Assembly (NCBI GenBank): GCA_038049695.1
Contig: CP142458.1
Coordinates: 44,733,501 to 44,797,500, forward strand
Direction: 5' to 3'
Source: Cinnamomum chago
Lineage: Eukaryota > Streptophyta > Magnoliopsida > Laurales > Lauraceae
Length of the DNA: 64,000 nucleotides
Under the pieces are notes generated by a model. It worked only from the letters and a program-made list of their open reading frames with translations, ran no database searches and had not been told where the DNA came from. Within the stretch, counting starts at the first letter, position 1. Every line of letters starts with the position of its first letter. Positions 1 to 10,470 of this stretch are shown piece after piece. Both the position numbers and the translations under genes were made by a program.

Positions 1-1825
1 CGGGTCACCTCTAAGATATCCTAGGTTCAGGCCATCCATTTCCATTTTATTAACAGTTATCAGCTACAGTAAGGATATAAGAGTGACAGTAGTAAGAAAG
101 GTGAAGTATGAACTTCAAATATGAGAATCAATAGGGAAAATAACAATAGTCCAACCTAGGTAATGGACCACATTCAGGTCCAGGCCCATCTCAGGTAATT
201 TGATCTCTAAATGGAATCTCAGATGCCAAAGGATACTGTGTTTGGTGCTCCTGAAGTTACGGGCATCATTGACAACGTTTAAAGATCGAATCATCGTAGA
301 TTATACGACCAAAACCCTACTTGGTGGTCCCCACGAGTCAAGGTTGAGCCTCACCATTGACTCGGGCTTGGCACATCAATAGAAGTCCATTTGGATGGTC
401 AATGGGCCCCACAAACGATCACAACTTCAGAATACTGAAAACTGGGAAAATCACTATACACAGTGTCCTCGGTCGGCCTGGCACAGGGCTCGATCGACCG
501 GGTACACTGGATGTTGACCGCCAGGTCGACCCTGGTGGAGTGTGCTCGGTCGACCTCCTGGCCTAGTCGGTCGGCCGAGTGCATTGGGAAAAATTGGGTC
601 AAGTCCCTGGGAGACATGGTCTGATCTCAGGGGCTTCACGTTTGCTCGGTCGACCTCCTGGCCTAAGCGGTTGACCGGGCATACTGAGATCCTGGAGATT
701 GATGTCCCAACTCTCAGGCATTTCTACTGCAGGTCATGTGTGATCGGTCGACCCGGAGCAAGGTTTGCTCGACCGCGTACTCAGGATTTCTGGATCTGAG
801 GGAAATCCAACTCCGAGTCATTTTTCTGCAGAACCTATGTGCTCGGTCGGCCTGGAGCATGGCTCAGTCGACCGCGCACACTGAATTGTTAGTTTGCAGG
901 AAAAATAACTAAGACTTGTTTTTTCTCAGGTTTTAGTGTGCTCGGTCGACCCGAGCAGGGCTCGGTCGACCGAGTACACGCAGCCTACAGAAAAACCCAG
1001 ATTTCAGGGTTTTCTTCCTTTCAACCCATTTTTCCATTAAAACTCCTTCAATCTCGCCCAAACATCACCAAATCAATAGAAAACATAAAAACACTTCAAT
1101 ATACTACCATCCAACACCCAAATGGGCCATTGATCTTCCAAATGGGTAATCCCATCCATCAATGCCACAAATCCATCAATACTAAGCTCATGGGTAGATC
1201 TAGCACAAGTACATTAACTGAATTGAAAATGCAGAATCAAGGAAATAGAAACATATATTCTATGTTAAATATGTATATTGCACTTGCCTTGTTTGAAATG
1301 GAAGGTTGTAGAGAGAGAAAGAAAGAACCAAGCCAATGCAAGTAGAAATCCCAGCTCCTAGGGTCTTCTCACTCACAAAACCAACTCAGAACTCAGGTCT
1401 AGAAGAGAGAAAGGAGAGGGGAAGTGAAGAAGATGAATAGTAGCTAAGGTATAGTATGGGGAAATGTGTAGTATTTATAAGTTAGGGGTTTGACTGGGGA
1501 CTGAAATACCTTTCTAGTTTGTATAGGATTAGGGTTAGGGTAAAGAGCATTTGGGTCTTTAGGGGTAGGTTCTAGAAGAGTCTTTCATGGATACCCCCCT
1601 ATGGAAAATACTAATATCTAGCTAGCGCCCTATCTCACTAGCTAACCCTAGAAATTGCAAAAGACCCCTATTAACTCTATTATTAACACAACTAGACTAG
1701 CTAACTAAAACTTAGGAAAGTATATAACTACCCTTACTAACCCCTTAATTAGTATAATTAGCTAATATATACTATTAAATAGTATTCAAATTAAATTGAG
1801 GGCCCACAAAGGGTGGGGCCTCACA
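1..1825 (-). mobile_element. Ty3/gypsy-type LTR, partial, cut by window start
   Basis: Read on the minus strand this stretch begins TGTGAGGCCCCACCC at 1825, a typical start for a long gypsy-type LTR, and runs leftward out of the window. A TATAAATA box on the minus strand lies at 1479-1472, followed by a pyrimidine-rich leader (about 1440-1330), as expected for an LTR promoter and transcript start. The distal half holds the palindrome-cored repeat array at 463-979. The other end and its target duplication lie outside the window, so it is not known whether this is a solo LTR or part of a whole element. The short open frames here look incidental. The family call rests on LTR style only, since no coding domain is present. 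Confidence 0.55.
463..979. repeat. Array of six palindrome-cored repeats, about 98-bp period
   Basis: Six GC-rich cores of about 45 bp start at 463, 541, 641, 737, 838 and 936, so spacing is 78, 100, 96, 101 and 98 bp. Each core reads roughly GTGCTCGGTCGACC, a short gap, then GGCTCGGTCGACCGAGTACAC, so its two halves are imperfect inverted copies around TCGGTCGACCGA and could fold as a hairpin. An extra half-core lies at 514-530. The spacers between cores are AT-richer and poorly conserved, so constraint or recent homogenisation appears limited to the cores. The array sits in the distal part of a minus-strand gypsy-type LTR. Confidence 0.85.
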
Positions 1826-2753
1826 AGAAATCCCCTATCTTAGCTGCTCCAATCTACACCAAAGATCCCCATGAAAAACACTCAAAAACATCATATTTTG
1901 AAAAGAGAAGGAGCTCTCCAAGAATTCCTTTGCATGCATGATAGAAAGGCTCTAAAGGTTCTATTAAACCAGAAATTCGAAAAGGAAGCCATTGCTGACC
2001 TTTGTGGAGCTTTAAACAAAGAGAAGAGCTTGGAGAAGATGATGAACCCAGCTGAAAATCCTGAAAAATAGTATCATTCGGAAGCTAAGAGGAAGGGGAA
2101 GAGATTGGTAAAATTTTCTCTCCAAATGGCTTTCAAGAAGGGTGCATGCAAGAGGAGAGAAGGTGGCTGGAAATGGAGGAGGAAGCAAACTCTCTCTTCA
2201 GCTGAGTTGCAGGAAAATGAATAGAAGAAGAACCCATGCACTTGAGGAAGTAGGCCCCAATGGCCCTCAAATCTTCACATAGCTGGATCTATCATTTATG
2301 GGTCCCGAATGAGATCGACGAAGAAGAAAAAGTTGGTCGTCGAAATATCTAGTTTTCAAAAAGTATATTTCCCACATGATTTTCAAATTTCAAAATTTAA
2401 GCACAGATTTGGATGTGAAAAGACTATTTTGTCCTTTTTCTCGAAAAACGTGATTCCTGGGTTTCAAATGCAAACGGATAAAACACGAAAGTTGTTAAGA
2501 TCAATGAAACAAATCGAGAGGAGTAAAAATCAGAGTTTTTTTGAAATAAAAGAATAAATTCCCACGCGGACATAAATCACACGGGCCACCACTGGCTAGG
2601 TCAAAACAAACCCGCGCCTCTCAAAATTCTCCAAAGCTATGAAAAATCTAGCCAAACTCACAAACGAAGCCAAACCACCTCTAATCTCACTCAAAAAGTT
2701 AATCCACAACTAAGACAACACTAAACACGAGAATTAGGGGTCGGGGTCTTACA
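1826..2753 (-). mobile_element. Second LTR-like segment, minus strand, interrupting a copia element
   Basis: On the minus strand this segment begins TGTAAGACCCCGACCCC at 2753, a common gypsy-type LTR start. The next base on the plus strand (2754) resumes copia reverse-transcriptase coding sequence in frame (S-S-Q-F-D-M-K), so 2753/2754 looks like an insertion junction. The left side meets the other LTR at 1825/1826, suggesting one LTR nested in another. The partner ends and target duplications are not inside the window. No protein domain is present. Confidence 0.5.
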
Positions 2754-3689
2754 AGCAGTCAGTTCGATATGAAGGACTTAGGAGAAGCTAGTCACATTCT
2801 AGGGATCAATCTCTTGCGAGATCGGAAACTAAGAATGTTGGGCTTATCTCAAGCGGTTTATATTGATATGATTCTTGCCCGTTTTAGCATGCTAGATTCC
2901 AAGAAAGGATTTCTTCCTTTCAGGCATGGAATCACTTTATCCAAGGATCAGTGTCCTAAGACACCTGATGAGATACAAAAAAATGAAGAAAGTACCTTAT
3001 GCTTCGGCAGTAGGAAGCCTCATGTATGCAATGCTATGTACTGGACCTGATATTTGTTTTGATGTTGGCATGGTTAGCAGATACCAGTCTAATCCAGGGA
3101 GAGAACATTGGATTGCGGTAAAGCATATACTTAAGTAACTAAAGAGGACTAGAAATTATATGTTGATTTACCAGGCCGAGATTTGATACCCATTGGGTAC
3201 ACAGAACTCGGACTTCTAGTTAGATAATGATGCCAGAAAGTCGGCCTCAAGATCTGTATTTACCTTGGGAGGTGGAGCTATCAGTTGGAGGAGTGTCAAG
3301 CAGCCATGTACTGCTGACTCTACTATGGAGGCCGAATATGCGGCAGCTTCTGATGCGGCCAAGGAGACAGTTTTGGTCAGAAACTTCGTGATGGATCTAG
3401 AAGTGGTGCATTTGGTAAAATCACCTATAACACTTTATTGTGATAATACCGGTGCGGTTGCTAATGCAAAGGAACCCAGGATGCATAAGAAAGGTAAGCA
3501 CATCCAGCGTAAATATCATCTCATACAAGAAATTGTAAAGAGGGGTGACATAATCGTCACTAGGATTGCATCAGCAAACAACCTGCAGATCCTTTTACAA
3601 AGAGCTTACTAGCAAAGAGTTTTGATGGTCATGTGGAAGGCCTGGGGCTAAAATACATGTCAGCATGGCTTTGAGTCTAAGTGGGAGAC
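2754..3689 (+). mobile_element. Ty1/copia fossil: end of reverse transcriptase and RNase H
   Basis: This is the 3' part of a copia pol gene on the plus strand. The end of the reverse transcriptase starts at 2754 (FDMKDLGEASHILGI) and includes the family motif LMYAMLCT followed by PDIC around 3020-3060. The RNase H region lies at about 3265-3600 (MEAEYAAASDAAKE, LYCDNTGAV). It ends in a purine tract (AGTGGGAGAC, 3680-3689) directly before an LTR start. The element is broken, with a few breaks. Its 5' part is displaced by the gypsy-like insertion to the left and lies outside the window. Confidence 0.85.
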
Positions 3690-4950
3690 TGTTGGAAATT
3701 TATACTAAAAACATACTTTATGTATTTTTCTATGACTGATTCATTTTTAGTATATTTTGTTTTCTCATCTAACTGAGATTTTATATGGGCAAATGATTGC
3801 TTTATTAATTATTATGCATGTGAGTGTCCTTTATCTATAAAGTAGACAAGTTGGTGTGTAGAGTTTTACTTATACACGGAAGACTCATTTGTCAGTTCTT
3901 ATGGAATATAAGTTGTTGTTCACAATCTAGATGGATCTGGACACACCATCGGTACGATTGTAGCATGATGTTTCAGCAGGCTTGTCTTGGCTGCATGAAA
4001 CGGTATAGTTTCGACTCATTATGCTAGTACACTTTGTGTGTATTGAACAAGACCGTGTTTTTGGGTTTATTATCTTTATACTGACTATATAAGATGATGA
4101 ACACCCAAATGGTTATTATGAGTGCTTGTACTCTTAATCCCAACATAAATAATAGACACATACATTTAGTGTTTGGCATTTTGATTTACGAAGAAGTGAG
4201 ATCTTTTATGGGTCAATAATCTCAGTGAATTGGATGACTACACTACGTGTATGGTGGATATTAGTTTATTGACGGAATCCACGTCCCATAATAGGGATTG
4301 ATGATGTCCCCTTGATGAAGCTTTTAAGTTTTGATTATGTCAAACCCTGCAGTTGGACTTTGTGTCCGACATATCAAATAAGTTAAGTGTAAGGTCTCAA
4401 GGAATTATAAAGATCTCAATTAAATATGGATGTCAGTAATTATTTAATCGATGGATATCTGAAATCTTAACGTGGGGAGATTAATAAGCATTTAATAACA
4501 AGAAGCTCGAAATATTATTTTGAGAATAAGGACAGGAGTGCAATTACAATTCTTTAGTGGATTGAATTGTAATTTATGGAACTAGGATTCTAATTTGGGT
4601 CGAATTAGGGTTTTCTAGTTCTATAAGGAGCCTATCTTTATTTCCTTTTTAAGGTCCCTATTGTAGCCTATAAATATGTGTTATTGCTCCCTAGGTTAAC
4701 ACACAAGTATAAGAAGAGAGAAATCTCGTTTTTAGAGAGCAGAAGAGAATTCGCAAAAGAGGCCCACTCCCTAGTGCGAGTTCTAGCATATAAGAATACA
4801 ATAGAAGATCTTGGGATTTCGGGCCGCTGCAAGTTTGAGATCAAATCAGAGAGATCTCGCAGGTATGATTTAATCATATTCGTTCAAAGAAATTTCCGCA
4901 ACGATTTGTATGCAATATCTAGAAATCCTGGTTTCTACTCGTTTCTAATA
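3690..4950 (+). mobile_element. 3' LTR of the copia fossil
   Basis: The LTR starts TGTTGGAAATTTATAC immediately after the polypurine tract, which is the standard arrangement at a copia 3' end. It is AT-rich and runs at least to about 4900. Its right end is uncertain because an RTE LINE fragment begins at 4951 without an obvious CA end before it. A long LTR of about 1.2 kb fits the Tork/SIRE-like copia elements, but the lineage is an inference from style. Confidence 0.6.
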
Positions 4951-5586
4951 GAAACTACTATGAGAATTGAAGACCATGAGATACCACAAAGTGATTATTT
5001 CCGTTAACTTGGCTCTATAATGAGTAAGGATCAAGAGATTGATGAAGATGTCGAACATAGGATAAAAGCGGGATGGTTGAAGTGGAGACTTGCTTCTGGA
5101 GTGCTTTGTGACCGACGAATGCAAACAAGATTAAAGGAAAAAATTTACAGGACAACAATTAGACCAACTATGACCTTTGGAGCAGAATGTTGGCCAATCA
5201 AGAAGCAATATATGCACAAAATCTATGTATTAGAGATGAGAATGTTGAGCTGGATGTGTGGTAAAATTAGGAAGGATAAAATTAGAAATGAGTGATTTCG
5301 AGAGCATTTAGGGGCAGCAACAATAGGAGATAAAATTAGAGAAACCCGTTTGCAATGATTTGGGCATGTCCAACGTAGGCAAGCAACAACACTAGTATGA
5401 AGGTTGATAGCCCACCAAGGGAAGAGGTAGGCGAAAGAAGACGTGGATGGAGGTAGTAAAAATAGAAATGAAGAAGTGTAACTTATCTGAGGATTGACTC
5501 TAGATTGGAATGAAGAAATATAATTCGTGTAGCCGACCCCAACATAGTTGGGACAAGGCTTTGATGATGGTGGTGAAGATGATGAT
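4951..5586 (+). mobile_element. RTE-clade LINE, 5'-truncated 3' end
   Basis: The translated sequence has the C-terminal region of plant RTE LINE reverse transcriptases: TTMRIEDHEIPQSD, then RIKAGWLKWRLASGVLCD, then FGAECWPIKKQ and MRMLSWMCGKIRKDK. It is interrupted by an in-frame stop near 5007 and further frame changes. It ends with the family 3' tail GCCGACCCCAACATAGTTGG followed by a TGATGATGG-type repeat. It shares diagnostic bases with the LINE at 22.3-23.5 kb (ATGAGTAAGGATCAAGAG) that differ from the copy at 59.5 kb, so these two belong to one subfamily. No clear target duplication was found. Confidence 0.85.
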
Positions 5587-5859
5587 ATCTTGTTCACTTT
5601 GTTATAAATATGGGATGTTTCCATTATTGTAAGATTGATGATATCTCTTTAGTTAGATCAGTTAATTACTCTTGGACCTAAGCATAAAAGATTAATTGGT
5701 CATCTGAACAATGTATATGCCTGCTTAATTATCTAGATATTTGTCATTGGCAGATGACTATTGCTATTACTGTAATTTAAAAATGTTTTTATGCCTCATA
5801 AGTCTTTATCTGCTAATTACAATTGTTATTTGTTCACTGAGCACTCAACTTGTCTCAGA
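5587..5859. other. AT-rich spacer, nothing recognised
   Basis: No open frame, repeat or element end could be recognised between the RTE tail and the L1 fragment that follows. Confidence 0.5.
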
Positions 5860-6156
5860 ACTAGCTGAGCTAATGGAGGCTTGGAGGGGATCTCCTTTGG
5901 TCGGGTAGGGGCTGATCTTGTGGAAGATCATTCATTTTTCTATACATTGTTCTATATGGAAGGAGAGGAATGAGAGAATTTTTAGCAAGAAAGAATCATC
6001 TTGGGAGGATATTCTATTTACAATTTTCGGAAGATATTCTACCTACAACATCTATGAGAATTTCTTATCGGGCCTGTTCTAGAAAAGAATTTTCATATGT
6101 CAACATAGATAATACTTTGTATAATTGGGGAGCTTGTTTGTCGATGGGACGTAACA
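5860..6156 (+). mobile_element. L1-type LINE fragment (zf-RVT region of ORF2)
   Basis: Translation gives the motif IWKERNERIF at about 5950-5980, the usual C-terminal signature of plant L1 ORF2 proteins (zf-RVT, 'IWKERNxRIF'), followed by a typical SSWEDILF stretch. The fragment is short, carries stops, and is cut at 6157 by a sequence starting TGTAAGGACCC that looks like an LTR start. The family call rests on one motif and its context. Confidence 0.6.
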
Positions 6157-6967
6157 TGTAAGGACCCATCCCCATATATCATTTTTAAATAATTTTAAAT
6201 AATAATGAATGAGTAGAATTTGACCACTTTGAATTAGGGCACAATCAAGCTCTAATTAGGGGAAATCGAACCACATTTGACAATTAGGGCACAATTAGGG
6301 CATAAGTATGGTTAGGGCACGATTTTGGATCAATTAGGACCTATTTGTAATTTTGAGAAAATATGAGCGGTTTTTGTGATTTTGGAAATATGTCAATATT
6401 GGGCTCATTTGACAGGGAATTATTAATTGTGAAGCTTTTATTAAGCATGTGGGCCCTTTTAGTGTCAAATAAGCAATAGGAAGTCCTTGGATGAATTCCA
6501 TGTGTTTACGAAAGAGGTGGGGCCATAATGGAAAGTATAATTCCAGACAATGGAAAGCCTGCACAGTCGACCCTTTTGTTGGCTGTTAGTAATATTACAA
6601 TAGGAAAGTGAGGCATAATCCTGTTCTATTAATATTATAAGTAGAAGAGAAGTCCTTAAACATTAGAGTTTCTATAGTTATATTCAAATTAGAAATTGGG
6701 TGCTAATGTCATAGTGGTGATAGGAACCTCGTACGGTGTTAGGAAAGAGTAGTAAGCATAGGGAGCAATACCACACGACCCTTTAGTGGCTTCTCTTGCA
6801 TAGCATAGGTTAGTAAGAGGAAAGTCTAAGTTAAACTAAATGTAGTTTTATGCATTTTACGCGTAGAAGAAGTTCTTATTGTTTAAATAGTACCCAACAC
6901 ACAAACCTGTATAAATATTAGAACCCAGGTACGTTCCAGCACTAATACATCATTGAACATCGCCTTA
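6157..6967. other. LTR-like stretch of unresolved extent
   Basis: The stretch begins TGTAAGGACCCATCCCC, in the style of a gypsy LTR start, and holds GGGCACAATTAGGGC-type short repeats near 6235-6320. No matching end, target duplication or coding domain could be placed before the DNA element that starts at 6968. Confidence 0.35.
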
Positions 6968-8440
6968 GAGGGTGTTTCGAAACAAGATATTTTAAAAGAT
7001 TTGGCTATATTATCTACTGGTTTATAATGTAATCTATTCACCTAAAAAGGTGTTTGGAATACTTAGAGAGCATTTTTACAATATCTTGCTTTCTTTCAAA
7101 ACCCTTTATATTAGATTATTCAAGGATATGCGATGCAGGCCAGACAATCAGCCAACCCAATGGGTCCAGTCCATAGGCCCAAGGGGACATCCATTTAGTT
7201 AGGAAATATTATTTAGTAGTTTGGTTTGTTTATGATTAATATTAGTTAGTTTCCTTTTATTTTAGATATGATTGATATATTAGAAAATATAGTTGCTTAG
7301 GGATCAAGCCAACTCCTTTATAGAAGAATGTTAGGCCTCATTGTAATAGACATGCTTAATTTCCAATTAATCAATAGATTTTTGAATTGCTCACATGAGT
7401 TGCTTCCGTTTGTGCCCTAGTGGCTGCGTCAATATGCTGTATAAAATAATCTTCTGTTAAAAGAAGTTTCCTACATACAAATGGATAATTTTAATAAAAA
7501 CCACTGGAGAGTTCATACGCAACCATTAATTATAGTGGCCCACTATAAGTTTTAACATCAATGATTCTTATAGGCCTGCAACTCTGACTCTCAATATTAG
7601 ATTGGCTCTATAGTGCATGCAAATTTAATGCAAGGTCCTATAGGTATATCACGATTACATAGCCCTTTGTTAATTACCAATATCAGGTGGGTCCTACAAA
7701 TGTCACGCTAGAGGGCTTTCATTGTGATTACCAACATCAGGTGGGTCCCATACTAATTACCAAGATTGAATTGTGTGATTACAATTATCATTTTGTCATC
7801 ATTAAATGGGTCTTACTATTTGATAGCTTCCCTGTTGTTAATATGACTACCGATATCAAATGGGCCCACATGATTTCTCATAGATGGATTCATCAATGAT
7901 GCCTGACATTAGATAAGATTTTACCAAAAAAAAACTAGTTATAAGGCCATCCGTGATAGTCACCATTAGATTACACTATTATAAACAAGGTTTGGTGGAC
8001 CCACTTTAATTAAACAACATTGCTTGGATCTTATGCTTTTGACAATTAATCTTGTGGTTTTTTTAACAGTAGATGGGTCCTATCATGATTGCTAATTAGT
8101 AGGTCTTGCATTTGGTCAATTGATCTCTTGTTTGGTGTATCATCTTGTGAGTTTTTTTTTTTTTTTTTTTTTTTCAAAACACCGTAAGTGAATTTTTTAT
8201 TTCGTGTATCATCTCTTGTTTGGTCTAAATCTTCTCTCCATCTCTTGTTTGGTGTATCATCTTGTGAGTCTTTTTTTTTTTTTTTTTATAAATTTCTCAA
8301 AGGTATATCGAAATTTGTGGAAATTACATAACACCATAAGTGACACAATATAATAATGACACTACTTTGTTCTATGATAATGAGATCATACAATATTTAA
8401 ATTTGTTGATATTATATTATGCATTTATTCAAGCAACCCC
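6968..8440. mobile_element. Probable PIF/Harbinger-type non-autonomous element, copy A
   Basis: The left end reads GAGGGTGTTTCGAA and the right end, inverted, reads GGGGTTGCTTGAATAAATG. The better-preserved right end in the second copy (24663) inverts to GGGGGTGTTTGAAT, a good match to the left end. TTA flanks both sides (6965-6967 and 8441-8443), the target duplication expected for PIF/Harbinger elements. Inside are imperfect direct repeats of a GATTACCAACATCAGGTGGG-type unit (about 7670-7870). It carries a nested solo LTR at 7131-7431. No transposase is seen. Confidence 0.5.
7131..7431. mobile_element. Solo LTR of the TGATG...GCGTCA family (copy A)
   Basis: The sequence begins CGATGCAGG and ends GGCTGCGTCA, and is flanked on both sides by ATATG (7126-7130 and 7432-7436), a five-base target duplication. 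It is related in its right half to the solo LTR at 48376-48764, and the duplicated copy at about 23484-23659 keeps an internal block (GGAATCCATCTTTGGATTCG) missing here. No internal coding region is present, so it is a fossil solo LTR. Confidence 0.7.
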
Positions 8441-8499
8441 TTAGATATTAAGAAGTGAGGTAGCACGAGAAACCAGCCACAGAGAAGCTTTCCACAGAA

Positions 8500-8501
<2 letters not shown>

Positions 8502-8535
<34 letters not shown>
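8502..8535. repeat. (CT)n microsatellite
   Basis: An uninterrupted CT run of about 17 units. The duplicate at about 24812-24830 is shorter, as expected for a mutable microsatellite. Confidence 0.9.
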
Positions 8536-8537
<2 letters not shown>

Positions 8538-8720
8538 CATTCTCTCTCACTAGGTTCTCTCTAAGTTTCTGTCACTAGAAGGTAGTTTCTATCCAGTTCC
8601 CCTCACAACGCACGACCAAGTCCTCACTCCTAAATTAGGGTTTTTCAAATTGAAACCCTAGAAAGCTTTGACTTTTGGGAAAAGGGTAAGGAATCTAAGA
8701 ATGGACTTAGGGCTTCACAT

Positions 8721-9060
8721 GTAGAGTTCATTGTTCATCAAATTCGACAAAAAAGGCAAGTGAACAAACTCGAATTTCTATTTACTAGATGATGTTATTG
8801 TCTTATTTAGATTATTCAATTATTAGAAAGCATAAATTAAGCCGTGATGTTATTACACTAGTTTGTATGTAAAATTGGTCTTAATGGTTTCTCTTGTAGA
8901 GTTCATTGTTCATCAAATTCGACAAAAAAGGCAAGTAAACAAACTCGAATTCTATTTACTAGATGGTGTTATTGTCTTATTTAGATTATTCAATTATTAG
9001 AAACCCTAAATTAAGCCATGGATGTTATTACCCTAGTTTGTATGTAAAATTGGTCTTAAA
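8721..9060. repeat. Tandem duplication, two units of about 175 bp
   Basis: GTAGAGTTCATTGTTCATCA begins unit 1 at 8721 and unit 2 at 8896. The units share the whole run through the TTTAGATTATTCAATTATTAG motif to a GTAAAATTGGTCTTA end. The same pair is present at about 25013-25340, so the tandem doubling predates the large duplication. Confidence 0.8.
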
Positions 9061-9190
9061 AAAAAAAAAAAAACTAGAATTCAATTGGTATGGACTTAGT
9101 GTGAAGTAAAAGTGGTTTACTGTTTTTTCCACTAAGGCCGTGATCCTTCATGGGTTAAACCATATTGGCCGAATGTAATTTGGACGGAAT

Positions 9191-9523
9191 TGTTAATAAC
9201 CAAAAACACCAAAAGCCCGAGCTGTTAGTGAAAGGAATAATGTATATCAAAGGGTCCTCGGGGATTCAAACTCTTTATATTCCCCCTCATGTGCGGGGAT
9301 CCACATGTGGACATAAAAACGCCAAATGACCAACGAGGAAAGAAACACGTCCCCACGGATTCAAACACATGACCCCCCAGCTCTCATACCATGCATAGAA
9401 AGTTTGACAAATTCCATAGATATGATACAATAATTACAGCTATTCTTCTAGAACTTGAGCCTTGGACTAGGTTTGTGACTTGTTGGGCAGGGCCACTTTT
9501 TTTTCACTATCTATCTCGTTACA
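9191..9523 (-). mobile_element. 3' LTR of copia element D, copy A
   Basis: On the minus strand the LTR starts TGTAACGAGATAG at 9523, preceded by a purine tract (GAGGGGGAG, plus-strand CTCCCCCTC at 9524-9532), and ends TTGGTTATTAACA at 9191. GGAAT (9186-9190) precedes it and is the same five bases that flank the other copies and the far end of D at 42896-42900, so it is D's target duplication. Length is 333 bp. It is a fossil. Confidence 0.85.
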
Positions 9524-10470
9524 CTCCCCCTCAAACTGAGGAGGTGTTGACCGACGCATCAATTTGCTTGTCAGATCATCATGACAATGCTTGCCATCAC
9601 CTTGGTAAAAATGCCAGCCAACTAATCATATGAGCAACATGGGATGAGTGAATGGCACTAGAGAGTACATGCTAACCAATGAAGTGACAGTCGACTTCAA
9701 TGTTTGGTGCGCTCATGGAAGACATGATTAGTTGCTATATGAATAGCATGGGTGTTGTCATCAAAGAGATAGGTAGGAGCTCGAAGGAAAACACCTAGTT
9801 CACGAAGAATCCACCAAAGCCAAATAATTTCACTACTAGCAGATGACATGGATTTGTATTCAACTTTTGCCAATAATTTGGAAACTGATGGTTGCTTCTT
9901 ACATTTCCATGAGATGAGGGAAGTTCCTAACATTCACCACCCAGTTGTCGATCTTCTAGCATCTAGACATCCTGCCCAATCAGCATTAGCATATGCATTA
10001 AGAGAAAGTGGAGATTGTGAAGAGTTGAATAGTCCATGGTTGAGGATACCACGAAGATGTCGAAAGATGCGTTGAATCGCTGCAAGATGGATGGTGGGAG
10101 GATTACTCACAAACTGACTGACAATCTGAATTGCATGAGAGATATCAGATCGGGTCATAGTGAGGTATAACAAATTGCCAACTACACGACGATATGAGGA
10201 TGAATTAGACAGAGGGCTTCCATCATTTTGTTGAAGTTTCACATTAAGCTGAAGAGGTGTATCAGCAGTTTTGCATGTTGATAAATGAGTAGATCTTCTG
10301 CATATTTTCGTTGATATAAATAAATTCCCATATCTGATAGAGAAACTTCAAGGCCCAGAAAAAATGTGAGAGGTCCTAGATCTTTCATCTTGAAGGTACT
10401 TGTTAGATAGCACTTGAGTTCCTTAATATCTATTTTATCATTGCCATTGATGATCATATCATCTACATAT
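9524..10470 (-). mobile_element. Copia D, copy A: RNase H and end of reverse transcriptase
   Basis: Minus-strand frames encode copia RNase H (SWKCKKQPSVSKLLAKVEY, FDDNTHAIHIA, about 9697-9933) and the end of the reverse transcriptase (FKMKDLGPLTFFLGLEV and NLLYLTMTRSDISHAI, about 9940-10457). The fossil has several breaks. It stops at 10470, where a TG...CA element is inserted, and resumes at 13356. Confidence 0.85.

Noticed and set aside
463-979. Regularly spaced palindromic repeats as a CRISPR array
   Set aside because: Plant nuclear context, degenerate repeats, and no cas genes; the array lies in an LTR.
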